DNA from: Paenibacillus eucommiae
GTDB taxonomy: Bacteria > Bacillota > Bacilli > Paenibacillales > NBRC-103111
NCBI RefSeq assembly: GCF_017874215.1
Contig: NZ_JAGGLB010000007.1
Span: 186,001-250,000, forward strand
Length of the DNA stretch: 64,000 nucleotides
Direction: 5' to 3'
The position numbers were made by a program, and so were the translations under genes. The notes under the pieces were generated by a model, which worked only from the letters and a program-made list of their open reading frames with translations, searched no databases and was not told where the DNA came from. How positions within the stretch are numbered: the first letter of the stretch is position 1; each line of letters starts with the position of its first letter. Shown piece by piece: positions 52,253-61,717 of this stretch.

Positions 52253-53002
52253 ATGTTACAAAACAAAGTAGCGATCGTTACAGGTGCAGGATCTGGAATG
52301 GGAAGAGCCATTGCTGTTCTGTTTGCCGCCAAAGGTGCAAAAGTGATAGTCACGGACATTAATCAAGGAAACATCGACAAGGTAGTCACTGAAATCAAGG
52401 AAGCTGGCGGGACAGCAATAGGACTAACACTTGACGTCTCCAAAGAATCAGAAGTGCAAGAAATCATCAACAAAGCCGTAGAGACTTACGGTACTCTCGA
52501 TATTGCAGTTAATAATGCGGGGATTATGGATAATTTCGTACCTGCTGCTGAGCTTACTAATGAGCATTGGGATCGCGTGATTGGGATCAACCTGAACGGA
52601 CCTATGTATGTATCACGGGCTTCCCTGCAGGTTATGCTTAAGCAAGGAAAAGGAGTAATCGTCAACATCGCTTCCGTCGGCGGCTTATTCGGGGCAAGAG
52701 GCGGAGCTGCCTATGTAGCCTCCAAGCACGGACTCATTGGGCTAACTAAAAACATTGCAGCCACTTACGGATTAAAGGGCATACGAGCAAATGTGGTTGC
52801 CCCTGGAGCAGTCAAAACCAACATTGGCTCCACAATTACGGAGCCTAATGCCATAGGTTTGGAAGCTATTCAAAGAGCAGGACAAGGTCCCGCTGGAGAA
52901 GCGGAAGAAATTGCAAATGTAGCTTTGTTCCTGGCCTCTGATGCCTCCAGCTTTGTTAATGGAGCTGTTGTTACTGCGGACGGTGGCTGGACCGCCCATT
53001 AA
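52253..53002 (+). CDS. Short-chain dehydrogenase/reductase (classical SDR)
   Basis: A 249-residue NAD(P)-dependent oxidoreductase. Cofactor loop TGAGSGMGRA (about 11-20), NNAG motif, catalytic Ser in NIASVGG, and Tyr-x-x-x-Lys in AAYVASKHG. Asp in VTDINQ after beta 2 suggests NAD preference. ATG 52253 follows AGAGGAG by 9 bases. The substrate is unknown; the gene is alone. Confidence 0.92.
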   Translation: MLQNKVAIVTGAGSGMGRAIAVLFAAKGAKVIVTDINQGNIDKVVTEIKEAGGTAIGLTLDVSKESEVQEIINKAVETYGTLDIAVNNAGIMDNFVPAAELTNEHWDRVIGINLNGPMYVSRASLQVMLKQGKGVIVNIASVGGLFGARGGAAYVASKHGLIGLTKNIAATYGLKGIRANVVAPGAVKTNIGSTITEPNAIGLEAIQRAGQGPAGEAEEIANVALFLASDASSFVNGAVVTADGGWTAH

Positions 53003-53009
53003 TATGCCA

Positions 53010-53048
53010 AAAAAATCGGGAGGCTTCAGCGATGAGCTCCCGATTTTT
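53010..53048. terminator. Bidirectional terminator between SDR and germination operon
   Basis: AAAAAATCGGGAG and CTCCCGATTTTT pair over 12 bp with A- and T-runs on either side, suiting both the SDR gene and the converging germination operon. Confidence 0.85.
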
Positions 53049-53090
53049 CTCTGGATTTTTTTGAAGGCTCTATGCGTATAATCGATATAC

Positions 53091-54260
53091 TTATCGCTTA
53101 AAATAGGGCTTAGCTGCATTCATCCCAGTGTTCATAAGCTTCACGTCCACCTCTACAGTAAAGTTGATATGAGAAAACCGCTCCTCCCAATCCGGCTTCC
53201 ATTTCTTCCATAATTGATTGTGAGTCCGGTACATATGGATGCCAATTCCCAGTACGTCTGTTTTCTGCTGCTGCAGCAGCGTTATTGTTTTTCGAAGACG
53301 TTCCTCAGTTACTCGTTTGATTTTAGTCCTGAATTTATTTACTTCTTCTTTAGTAACAACCTCAGAACAGTTCAACTCGCCTACAGCTCCTTCCACAGTA
53401 ATGATAAACTTTACAGCAAGCGAATCTCCATTGATTATAGGATTCACTTTGGTTTGTACCTGAATGACTTCAAAAGAATCACTTGTTTCGACTTTTTTAT
53501 CGCTCTCTTTACTACAGGGAATATCGATAATTCCACCTTTGAATTTATTCATTAGCATCAACAAGTAAGGAGTATGAGCAGGAGGAATAAGACTAGACAT
53601 TTTCCTTTCGGGAAAATTTAAGACAGCCAGTCCGGCAATGCTAACCCCTTCTTTGGGCATAAGGCTTATGGTCGCATAAGGAACAACAATTCCACTCGGT
53701 CCCTCTTCATGAGCCTGTATCGTTAAGTCGGTGATCGACATCTCCAGCGTCTTTGCGGATAGCTTGGATGCGTGTTCCTCAATCTTTTTCAGCTGCTGCC
53801 CCATCGTATTTTCAATTAATGGTTGAATATGCAAATAATCGCCTGCCCTGCCTTCTGTAATCAGGATGGAGATGGAACCACGCGGCTCATGGTCACGGGA
53901 GAAAAAATCAAGAATTTTGTGAATTTCTCTAGACTTTGCGATTTCTTCACTGATGAGAAGCACCTGCATATGGCTCCACTGCAGCTTCCTGCCCAGCTCC
54001 GTCGTTGCATCCCGGGAAGCTCCCAATAGTGTATTGCTGTTCGTTACAATATCAATATAGGATTTCCCCGGGCTGCCCTGCCCGCTCGAATCTCCATTAG
54101 GCTTATAAATATGGGTAGTCAGCGATATTTTACCGTCATCAGTCTGATCAATTGCAGCTGCTTGAACAAAACCCCAGTCGGTTAGCTCAACCCTATTCCA
54201 ACATCCGGTTAAAGTAAATGCTGTGATTGCGATAACGATGGCAGCCATAAACAATCTCAT
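53091..54260 (-). CDS. Spore germination lipoprotein, Ger(x)C family (GerKC-like)
   Basis: A 389-residue lipoprotein: signal peptide with lipobox LTGC (Cys about 20), then a Ger(x)C domain (NRVELTDWGFVQAAAIDQT start, repeated beta-alpha domains to the end). In spores this C subunit sits on the outer face of the inner membrane and works with A and B subunits in germinant sensing. GGAGG lies 5 bases before the ATG. Last gene of the operon. Confidence 0.93.
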   Translation of the reverse strand: MRLFMAAIVIAITAFTLTGCWNRVELTDWGFVQAAAIDQTDDGKISLTTHIYKPNGDSSGQGSPGKSYIDIVTNSNTLLGASRDATTELGRKLQWSHMQVLLISEEIAKSREIHKILDFFSRDHEPRGSISILITEGRAGDYLHIQPLIENTMGQQLKKIEEHASKLSAKTLEMSITDLTIQAHEEGPSGIVVPYATISLMPKEGVSIAGLAVLNFPERKMSSLIPPAHTPYLLMLMNKFKGGIIDIPCSKESDKKVETSDSFEVIQVQTKVNPIINGDSLAVKFIITVEGAVGELNCSEVVTKEEVNKFRTKIKRVTEERLRKTITLLQQQKTDVLGIGIHMYRTHNQLWKKWKPDWEERFSHINFTVEVDVKLMNTGMNAAKPYFKR

Positions 54261-54280
54261 AGTGTCCTCCAGGTATGCTG

Positions 54281-55798
54281 TTATGGCGAGCTTTTCCCCC
54301 GTGATTTATGTAGATGACGGTTCCGCGGCGAGCGCAGAAGGCGCTTTAAAGGTGCCCGGATAAACACATCCCGCATATCCTTCAGCTGCAGCGGAGCTAA
54401 CGAGGATAAATACGGCTGGCCGAGTGTATGCAGACTGGTCAGATGCAGAAACGTAAGCAGAAAAACAATCATAAGCCCAAAGCCGCCTAACATTCCGGCA
54501 GCAACCATAAACGGAAACCGCAGCACCCTGACTGCAATAGCCATGTCATAATGGGGAATCGCAAAGGATGCGATCCCAGTCAGAGCTACGACGATAACCA
54601 TAGTCGGTGAAGCGATCTTCGCCTGAATGGCTGCCTGCCCAATAACAAGCGCTCCTACGATACTAACTGCTGATCCAACCGGACGCGGCAAGCGAATCCC
54701 CGCTTCTCTCAACAATTCGAAACAAACCTCCATAATTAAAGCTTCCAGAAAGGCAGGGAATGGAATACCCTCCCGAGTGCCCAATATAGCCAGCAAAAGA
54801 ACCGTGGGGATTAACTCAGGATGGAAGGTGGAGAAGGCTACATAAATGCTTGGCAAAGTAAGTGCTATAAAAAAGGCCAATACTCTCAGCAAGCGGATTA
54901 GCGTCGAATAAACTGTACGGACATAGTAATCTTCACTAGTTCCAAAAAAGTCCACAAACAGGGAAGGACAGATCAGAATCATAGGTGAGTTTTCCACTAG
55001 AACGAGTATTTTACCATCAAGCACAGCAGCGGCAGCTGTGTCTGTTCGTTCTGTATATCGATGCTGGGGGAATGGCGAGTAAGTGGAATCTTCAATCCAC
55101 TCTTCAATATAGGAGGTACCCTGCACCTCATAGGGTTCGATATTTTGAAGCCGGTTTCTAAATTCCTTTAGCACCTCAGGATTGACGGCTTGCTCTAAGT
55201 AAGCGAAAGCGACCTTTGTTTTCATAATTGTCCCTGCGATAAAAAATTCAATTTTGAACAGGGGAGATTTGACCCGCTGACGCAGCATCCCCAGATTGGT
55301 ATCCAAGTTCTCTACCGTTCCTTCTCGTGGCCCCTGCACAACAGGCTCGCTGGTAGGCTCCGTTACCGCTCTTTTATTAATTTTATTCATTTTGTAGCTG
55401 ATCGCCTGGTTCCATTGATCAAAAAAAATGAGGACAAAGCCTTCCAATAGGTGCCGCTGAACTTCTTCATAGGTGCTGAGCAAAACTCTGGACTGTGACG
55501 AGACACCGGTATGTGTGTAATAATACCGCACTTGCTCAGGAGAAATAGGCTCTGTCATCCCTGCTTCATGCTGGACCAGGTCCTGTAGCGTCGATTTCAT
55601 ATACTCATTGTGGTCATCTTCAACCAGAGACTGACAACATACAGAAAAAGCCGCATATTTCAAAGCAGGTCCATAACTCCAAGATTCAATCATCATATCC
55701 TGGCAGTTAGCGAATATTTGCTCGAACCATTTACGATTAAGATTCAAGTCCCATGAAATCTCCTGACCTATTGACATGTTTTCCAGCATCTCACCCAT
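54281..55798 (-). CDS. Spore germination protein, GerA family A subunit (GerKA-like)
   Basis: A 505-residue protein: large soluble N-terminal region (to about 290), four to five membrane helices, and a basic tail. Family-conserved text includes GTSYIEEWIEDSTYSPFPQ, DGKILVLVENSP, and TREGIPFPAFLEALIMEVCFE followed by RPVGSAVSIVGALVIGQAA. A subunits assemble into germinant-gated ion channels. It starts 12 bases after the B-subunit stop; GGGGGG lies about 7 bases before the ATG. Confidence 0.95.
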   Translation of the reverse strand: MGEMLENMSIGQEISWDLNLNRKWFEQIFANCQDMMIESWSYGPALKYAAFSVCCQSLVEDDHNEYMKSTLQDLVQHEAGMTEPISPEQVRYYYTHTGVSSQSRVLLSTYEEVQRHLLEGFVLIFFDQWNQAISYKMNKINKRAVTEPTSEPVVQGPREGTVENLDTNLGMLRQRVKSPLFKIEFFIAGTIMKTKVAFAYLEQAVNPEVLKEFRNRLQNIEPYEVQGTSYIEEWIEDSTYSPFPQHRYTERTDTAAAAVLDGKILVLVENSPMILICPSLFVDFFGTSEDYYVRTVYSTLIRLLRVLAFFIALTLPSIYVAFSTFHPELIPTVLLLAILGTREGIPFPAFLEALIMEVCFELLREAGIRLPRPVGSAVSIVGALVIGQAAIQAKIASPTMVIVVALTGIASFAIPHYDMAIAVRVLRFPFMVAAGMLGGFGLMIVFLLTFLHLTSLHTLGQPYLSSLAPLQLKDMRDVFIRAPLKRLLRSPRNRHLHKSRGKSSP

Positions 55799-55810
55799 TC
55801 AGCATCCCCC

Positions 55811-56926
55811 CTATACTCCCGCTTTTACCCTTCTCTTGAATATAGATTTACATATAGTAATGATAGTAAGCAGAAAAACCACCGAACAGCCGATAGTCAC
55901 TACAACAAAGGGCCAAATCCTATACACTTGGTCATTGAAATCTGAAGGGTCTTTGAACATAGTGAGTGACAGAAAGATGCAGACTAGTGTAATGGGGTAA
56001 ATCAGCACGCTCTTTTTCTCAAGGTTAAACAGCTTACTTAAGATTGTATCGAGAATGAACAAATACACAGTAGCCTTCATATAAGAGCCAACAATTAAAG
56101 CAATACCGATAACAGATTCGATTCGTTGAATCACTTCGGCGATTTGAATTTCACCGGCAAGCCTGTATAGAGAATACTTGAAAAATCCGGCGGCCGGACC
56201 GAAAGCCATCAGAGTGCTTAAAGTCGAGAGGGTCAGTAAAATACCTGTGACCGTAAGAGCTGCATACAAATGCTTGCCCAAAGTAGCTTCTTTATCCAAC
56301 CGAACGAACGGAAGTATCATAGAAAAAAAGACAACTTCGCCAAAAGGAAAACCGGAAACAATAAAAGCACCATGCAGGATGGGCTTGATCCCCTCAGGAA
56401 AAAGTGGCAGCAAAAACTCCGGCTTGTACAAAGGAACAGCCATAATGATAACAGCAGCAGAAAATAAGATCATAATGAATACCAAAAGCACGAACATTCG
56501 CGCAATAACCTTCACACCTGCCCTTACCGTCAACGCCGCTGTCAATAAACTCATCGCATTAAATACATAGCTGGGTGTATCCCTCATCATTACACTTGTA
56601 AAAAAGTCTCCTATTCCCGCATCAACCGCTGATATAGAAAATAAAAGCATCATTACAAAGCAAACCGCAATGAAAAAAGCCAAAAACCTCCCAAGTAGAA
56701 GCCGGCTGTATCCGATCAGGTCAAGACCGTTATGCACGCGGTTCAAATAAAGGATACAAGCTAAAACCAGCATACCGAAACCGTAAGCAATGATTAGCGA
56801 CAGCCAGGCTCCATTCTGTGCGACATCCGCCAGCGGATTTGGAATAAACACGATGGCCGAGCCAGTCAAGCAGGCAATTAACAAGGAAGCTAATTGAATG
56901 GAGGAAATAGTAGTTGGTTCATTCAT
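55811..56926 (-). CDS. Spore germination permease-like protein, GerB family B subunit (GerKB-like)
   Basis: A 371-residue protein with ten membrane helices of the amino acid permease fold used by GerAB/GerKB, the subunit that binds germinant. GGGAGGG is close before the ATG. Its order before A and C is unusual compared with the frequent A-B-C order, but B-A-C arrangements are known in this family. Confidence 0.93.
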   Translation of the reverse strand: MNEPTTISSIQLASLLIACLTGSAIVFIPNPLADVAQNGAWLSLIIAYGFGMLVLACILYLNRVHNGLDLIGYSRLLLGRFLAFFIAVCFVMMLLFSISAVDAGIGDFFTSVMMRDTPSYVFNAMSLLTAALTVRAGVKVIARMFVLLVFIMILFSAAVIIMAVPLYKPEFLLPLFPEGIKPILHGAFIVSGFPFGEVVFFSMILPFVRLDKEATLGKHLYAALTVTGILLTLSTLSTLMAFGPAAGFFKYSLYRLAGEIQIAEVIQRIESVIGIALIVGSYMKATVYLFILDTILSKLFNLEKKSVLIYPITLVCIFLSLTMFKDPSDFNDQVYRIWPFVVVTIGCSVVFLLTIITICKSIFKRRVKAGV

Positions 56927-56967
56927 TCAAAGTCCCTCCCCTCCCTTCTACCATGTAGATGATGGTC

Positions 56968-57201
56968 TTACTCAATGAGCTCCACTAGTTGCCCGGCAGG
57001 CTGTCCATACATCATACGGAGCAAGTCCGTTAAATTGGGCCACGTTGTGTTGAATAAAAAAATGAGAGCGAGATATACAGCAGGCAGTATCACCACAGCG
57101 TACCCTGCAACTTCTTTCCTGCTCATATGCTTAAGCCTGCGACCGTCACCTGCGAGCATACATGCAAACAAGAGGAGCACAACAATGATTTTCTCAAGCA
57201 T
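56968..57201 (-). CDS. Small two-helix membrane protein at the head of the germination operon
   Basis: A 77-residue protein: helices at about 3-19 (LEKIIVVLLLFACMLAG) and 34-52, separated by a basic loop. ATG 57201 follows GAGGAGG by 6 bases. It lies 41 bp before the B subunit. Small two-helix 'D' proteins have been described in some Bacillus ger operons as modulators of germination; location and topology fit, though I cannot show homology here. Confidence 0.75.
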   Translation of the reverse strand: MLEKIIVVLLLFACMLAGDGRRLKHMSRKEVAGYAVVILPAVYLALIFLFNTTWPNLTDLLRMMYGQPAGQLVELIE

Positions 57202-57251
57202 AAAAAAGCCTCCTCGCTCAGCCAATCAAAAGCAGCTTACGAACCGCTTGC

Positions 57252-57320
57252 TAACACTGGATTACACTGGATTACACTGGATACACTGGATACACTGGAT
57301 TACACTGGATACACTGGATC
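57252..57320. repeat. 9-10 bp tandem repeat, seven units
   Basis: TACACTGGAT and TACACTGGA units alternate seven times just upstream of the germination operon, where its promoter is expected. Mixed 9/10 spacing indicates slippage. Confidence 0.85.
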
Positions 57321-57412
57321 CGTGATTCGCCAATTTGATTATTTTTTCATTAAAATGCATATTTTATGCAAAATGGCATGATACGCTGCTTTCTATGGCG
57401 AAATCATATGGC

Positions 57413-57480
57413 CGCTCAAACGGACTGCCAACAGAGATTTCTCTCCTGAGGGAAAGGGATAGTGGCAATAGCGAAAAACT
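57413..57480. repeat. CTCAAACGGACTGCC / GAAAGGGATAGTGRC dispersed repeat
   Basis: GCTCAAACGGACTGCCAACAG, then CTGAGGGAAAGGGATAGTGG and a GCGAAAA segment, matches 37033-37100 closely and 17468-17500 partly. This is the tail portion of the composite repeat standing without the hairpin. Confidence 0.7.
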
Positions 57481-57560
57481 GTGCCTCCTTTCCACAACTT
57501 TCTATTAAGTTAAAAAAAGGATGCATCAGCTTCACTGACACACCCCCAAAAAAAACAATC

Positions 57561-58001
57561 TTATATTTTCATACTTACTATTAGCACAACGGATACAATC
57601 AGAACCATAAAGCTGACTAATGCAGTCAAATAGCCGGATAACCTTACATCTACGCCCTGTCCGGCGCTCAAGCTTTTTTTGGCCTTGCTGCCCAGGATGC
57701 CCGTCAGGATAAGTGCAAGGAGAATGATCGTGCCGCCTCCTCTTTCCATCAATATGAGCCAAAGAGGCCTATCTGATCCCAAGTCCATCTCCAACAGCAT
57801 CAAAACGCCACTTATCAAAACAACGACTGCACTAGGATGAGCAAGCATACTAAAGACGCGGATGATCCTTTTCGCTAGCGTATTAGTTTCCTGGGAACCA
57901 AGCTGCTTTTTTAACATGGATAGCATGACGATAATAGCAAGTAAAGCACCGAGCCAAATAAATAAACCTGTCAGGTGTAAAAATAGCATTATTCCAAACA
58001 T
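57561..58001 (-). CDS. Small CopD/DUF2269-like membrane protein
   Basis: A 146-residue protein with four membrane helices, starting MFGIMLFLHLTGLFIWLGA; His 9 in helix 1 and His 55 in helix 2 (SMLAHPSAV) resemble haem- or copper-related membrane proteins of the CopD/DUF2269 kind. Function unknown. It follows the MMPL transporter gene by 45 bp and is probably its operon partner. Confidence 0.75.
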   Translation of the reverse strand: MFGIMLFLHLTGLFIWLGALLAIIVMLSMLKKQLGSQETNTLAKRIIRVFSMLAHPSAVVVLISGVLMLLEMDLGSDRPLWLILMERGGGTIILLALILTGILGSKAKKSLSAGQGVDVRLSGYLTALVSFMVLIVSVVLIVSMKI

Positions 58002-58045
58002 GGTATGAACCTCCTGCTAAAAAGTGATGGTTTCTCCTGTAGTTG

Positions 58046-60268
58046 CTACTTGCGAATGATAGATATAGAATCAGCTTGCTGCTTCGCATGACTTCTTTTT
58101 CCCATATAGGTCATAATTGCAGGCAGCAGCATGCCTCGAACGAGGAATGTATCCATTAGAATCCCTATTGCCATCATCAGCCCGAACAAGAATAGCTCTT
58201 GGAGCGGCTGCGTAATTAGCACACAAAATGTCGCAGCAAGAATAATGCCCGCCGATGAAATGACTCCCCCGGTTAAAGCCACTCCCCTGCTTATCGCTTC
58301 TTTCCAGGCATATTTCCGGGCTTCCTCCTTGATCCGTGAAACCAGCATGATGTTATAATCAACGCCCAGCGCTATGAGAAATACAAAGGTATATAAAGGA
58401 AGTCGATAGCTGATCGCATCGTAGCCTAGTAGTGTATGAAACACCAGCCAGCTTATACCTAGAGTTGCTGTGTACGATAGCAGCATCGTGGCCAGCATCG
58501 TAAGTGCGAGCGCTATAGACCTGGCCTGGAAGGCGAGCATAATAGCAATGAATATAGCAATCAGTGAAAAAGTCATAACTGTATCACGTTGATTCATGCT
58601 TCGCACATCCAGCTTTTCTGCAGTCTGTCCTGCATATTGCAGCGTATATCGGGATGGATCGAACCCGCTTTGCTGCAGCAGAGACTTTTCACTGCTCCGG
58701 AAAACTTCCATTACATCTAGAGCCGCTTGATCGTAAGGATTATCCTGCAAGGTCATTTGAAGCTTGATCGCATTCTTTTGCTCAGACAGGAAGTTTCTTG
58801 GCAGGGCTGCATCCTCTGCAGCTAGCTCTGGTGTAATTTCAGGCGAAATCCCGCTTACTCCTGCCTGCTTCTTGATGGACTCTGTTAATGCGATCAGCTT
58901 GGCCGTAAAGGAGGAATCCAGCACGATCTCGTCGTCTGATTGCAGAATAACAGTAGCAGGCGCCAGCTGTCCTTGCGGGAAGCGCTGCTCCAAAATTTCA
59001 AAGCCCTGGCGTGATGAAATATCGTCCGGAAATGACTTCAGGAGATTAAACGAATATTTCACTGTTACAACATTCATTGAGGCACTAATCAGTACCAGGA
59101 GCAGCACACCTGCTGTGACTGCCGGCTTTTTCGTTACGAAAGCGCCTGTTCGCGTCCAAAACCCGGTCGGCTTCATCTCTTTATCCTCCAGCTTCGGAAC
59201 GAAGGGCCAGAACGCTTTGCGTCCAATCAGCGTAAATACGGCGGGAATCAGCGTAAGTCCTCCGAGCAGAATCACCACCAAAGCAACAGAAAACACAGGG
59301 GCAAAGTGATGATAAGGCTTGAATACAGCCGTGAACAAGGTCAGCATAGCTGCAAGCACGGTGCCGCCACTGAATAATATAGGCTCCGCTACTTGAGATA
59401 GCGCGATTTTCATCGCATCGTTTTTCGAGCCGATTTTCTTCAGCTCCTCCCGATAACGGGAGAAAATGAACAAGCAATAGTCCGTCAGCACGGCAAACAG
59501 CAGGATCATCATAATGGAAAGAGCTTGCTTGTCTACGATAAACCATCCGTTTTTGGCCGCTAATCCCAAAACCCGGTCGACTACCTGATAGACCATCCCT
59601 GCGATAACTAGTGGAATAATGGCCAGCAAGGGGGACCTGTAAATAATCATCAGAAGGATTAGAATCAAACCGATCGTCGCGAACATCAGAACCAAATCGG
59701 CATTTTTGAAAAGCGAAATAGTATCTGCGCCGATGCCGGCAGGTCCCGTAATTTCAAACTGGATATTTCCGAGACCTGTGTGTTCAACCTTGCTTCGGAT
59801 CTGTTCCAGCGTTTTGAATATTTGATCAGATTCTAAATCCTTCCTCAAGGATGCGTTCAGCAAAACTGTCGTTTGGTCATCAGAAAACAATTGATCTTGT
59901 AAAGCTTCTGGAAACTGGTGAAAAGGCATGGCGCTGGCTATATTCTCAGGCTTATCAGCGGATGAAAGCCATTCGCTAATCCCAGAGATTTTGGCCCTTT
60001 CATCATCGGTGATCGCTTGCTGTCCATGAAACACCAGCAGCGCAGGCAGCCCATCTTCTGATGGGAACTGTTCTTCCAGCAGCGACTGGGCCACAGCCGA
60101 CGGGGTATTCTCATGAATACTCTGCTCGTCGCTGCTGATTGCATGCTTCTTGGCCCCTGGTGCAATTCCACTCAAAACGATAATGATCAGAAGCCAACAG
60201 ATGACAACAATTTTGGCTCCTTTCGGGCTGCTTATAAAGCGGGCCCATGTATGCAAGGATCGATTCAT
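58046..60268 (-). CDS. MMPL family RND-type transporter
   Basis: A 740-residue transporter with two repeats of one helix, a ~130-residue outer domain and five helices (YdfJ-like organisation). Typical text: ISIDEQSIH-like start of the outer domain, VLTDYCLFIFSRYREELKK after the first bundle and GVDYNIMLVSRIKEEARK in the second. Such proteins export lipids, siderophores or antibiotics using proton flow. ATG 60268 or GTG 60274 fits AGGAGG. It is 73 bp after the kinase gene, so the two-component system at 60341-62394 likely controls it. Confidence 0.9.
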   Translation of the reverse strand: MNRSLHTWARFISSPKGAKIVVICWLLIIIVLSGIAPGAKKHAISSDEQSIHENTPSAVAQSLLEEQFPSEDGLPALLVFHGQQAITDDERAKISGISEWLSSADKPENIASAMPFHQFPEALQDQLFSDDQTTVLLNASLRKDLESDQIFKTLEQIRSKVEHTGLGNIQFEITGPAGIGADTISLFKNADLVLMFATIGLILILLMIIYRSPLLAIIPLVIAGMVYQVVDRVLGLAAKNGWFIVDKQALSIMMILLFAVLTDYCLFIFSRYREELKKIGSKNDAMKIALSQVAEPILFSGGTVLAAMLTLFTAVFKPYHHFAPVFSVALVVILLGGLTLIPAVFTLIGRKAFWPFVPKLEDKEMKPTGFWTRTGAFVTKKPAVTAGVLLLVLISASMNVVTVKYSFNLLKSFPDDISSRQGFEILEQRFPQGQLAPATVILQSDDEIVLDSSFTAKLIALTESIKKQAGVSGISPEITPELAAEDAALPRNFLSEQKNAIKLQMTLQDNPYDQAALDVMEVFRSSEKSLLQQSGFDPSRYTLQYAGQTAEKLDVRSMNQRDTVMTFSLIAIFIAIMLAFQARSIALALTMLATMLLSYTATLGISWLVFHTLLGYDAISYRLPLYTFVFLIALGVDYNIMLVSRIKEEARKYAWKEAISRGVALTGGVISSAGIILAATFCVLITQPLQELFLFGLMMAIGILMDTFLVRGMLLPAIMTYMGKRSHAKQQADSISIIRK

Positions 60269-60340
60269 GCTCACATAACCTCCTGTCCTCACTCTCCCTA
60301 GATCTTAGAGCAGGATTATGAACGGAGGATGAACGGCTCA

Positions 60341-61717
60341 TTACACATGAGGCAGCCGGACGATGAAGGTTGTACCTTTGCCCAATTCGCTATGTACTTC
60401 GATGCTTCCATGATGAAGCTCAATAATTTTTTTCGCTATCGACAATCCCAGCCCGCTGCCGGAGAGCGAACGATTCCTCGCTTTGTCCGCTTTATAAAAC
60501 CGTTGAAAGATAGAGTCCAGCTCCGCTTCCGGTATACCTATGCCTGTATCGCTAATTTTCACCACAATATCATGCTCCACCAAAATTTCTACCTGGATTG
60601 TATCTCCTGGATGAGAAAATTTAATGCTGTTCGTAATCAGATTGAACCATACTTGATATAAAAGCTGGGAATCTGCTGAAATGACGATTTCAGGTAAATC
60701 CGGCTCCACCAGCAGCGCCTTCTCCGTCCAGTGCCACTCCGTTGCGATCAAAACCTGGCGAATTTGTTCATCTAACCGGAAAGCAGTCAGTTTCATTACA
60801 TTCACTTCTTTATCTAATGCTGCCAACGTTAACAGCTGTTTGCTTAAAGACGATAGGCGGCTGCTTTCTTCTTCAATGATGTGGAGATATCGCTCTGCTT
60901 CTTCGGGGGTCGTTTCTTTATCCAGAATGGATTGGGCAAAGCCCTGAATCGACGTTAAAGGGGATTGAATTTCGTGGGATACGTTGGCCACAAACTCCTG
61001 CCTCATATCATCGAGCTGCTTGAGCGACTGCGCCATAAGTGTGAAATCCCGCGCTAAATTGCCGATTTCATCCCGCCGCGAGACATCCATCTCAATCTGA
61101 TAGTTGCCGCCAACGATTTTATGGGTCGCTTCCGTCAATTTTTTGACCGGCTTAACAATATCACGTGTAAAAATGACGATCAAAATCATGCTGAACAAAA
61201 AGGTGTACACTAAGAGAATAGCGAGCAAAATCCGCACCTCGCCGATCTGCTGCTCCAAATTAGGGCGCACAAACAAAGCGTAAGCTTCGCCATTTACTTG
61301 CAGAGGAAGCCCAACGCTATTGCGGATACTGTTCTCAAAAAAGCCGGTAACCATTAACAAATGCCGTTCTTCCAATATGCCGTGGTAGGTATCTCCCATT
61401 AAAACGCGGCGGATTTGCTCCGGGTCCATTTCCTGGTGCTTGAAAGGACTGCCATAAAACTTGCCTTCGAGCTTTTCATTTACGGCATAAATCTGAAATC
61501 CCATATTCCCTATGTGTGTCAGGTAGTCATCCTTATCCAGATCCGGCATTTGTTCATATAAATCACGGATTTCTTTGCCGATATTCAATATTTTTTGTTC
61601 GTTATATCCTCTTAATTGGGTCAGATAATAAATATTGGACACCAATAACGCCAAAATGCTGCTCACCATAATAATCACGAAAAAAGTAAGCACAATTCGT
61701 ATGTATAATGTCTTCAT
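60341..61717 (-). CDS. Sensor histidine kinase with HAMP domain (paralogue of 28160-29524)
   Basis: A 458-residue kinase with two membrane helices (about 8-32 and 165-187), HAMP, His in FVANVSHEIQSPLTSIQGFA, and ATPase motifs NLITNSIKFSHPGD, DTGIGIPEAELDSIFQRFY, GSGLGLSIAKKI. Layout and many motifs equal the kinase at 28160-29524. Its ATG shares one base with the stop of the response regulator gene (TGATG at 61719-61715). Confidence 0.95.
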   Translation of the reverse strand: MKTLYIRIVLTFFVIIMVSSILALLVSNIYYLTQLRGYNEQKILNIGKEIRDLYEQMPDLDKDDYLTHIGNMGFQIYAVNEKLEGKFYGSPFKHQEMDPEQIRRVLMGDTYHGILEERHLLMVTGFFENSIRNSVGLPLQVNGEAYALFVRPNLEQQIGEVRILLAILLVYTFLFSMILIVIFTRDIVKPVKKLTEATHKIVGGNYQIEMDVSRRDEIGNLARDFTLMAQSLKQLDDMRQEFVANVSHEIQSPLTSIQGFAQSILDKETTPEEAERYLHIIEEESSRLSSLSKQLLTLAALDKEVNVMKLTAFRLDEQIRQVLIATEWHWTEKALLVEPDLPEIVISADSQLLYQVWFNLITNSIKFSHPGDTIQVEILVEHDIVVKISDTGIGIPEAELDSIFQRFYKADKARNRSLSGSGLGLSIAKKIIELHHGSIEVHSELGKGTTFIVRLPHV

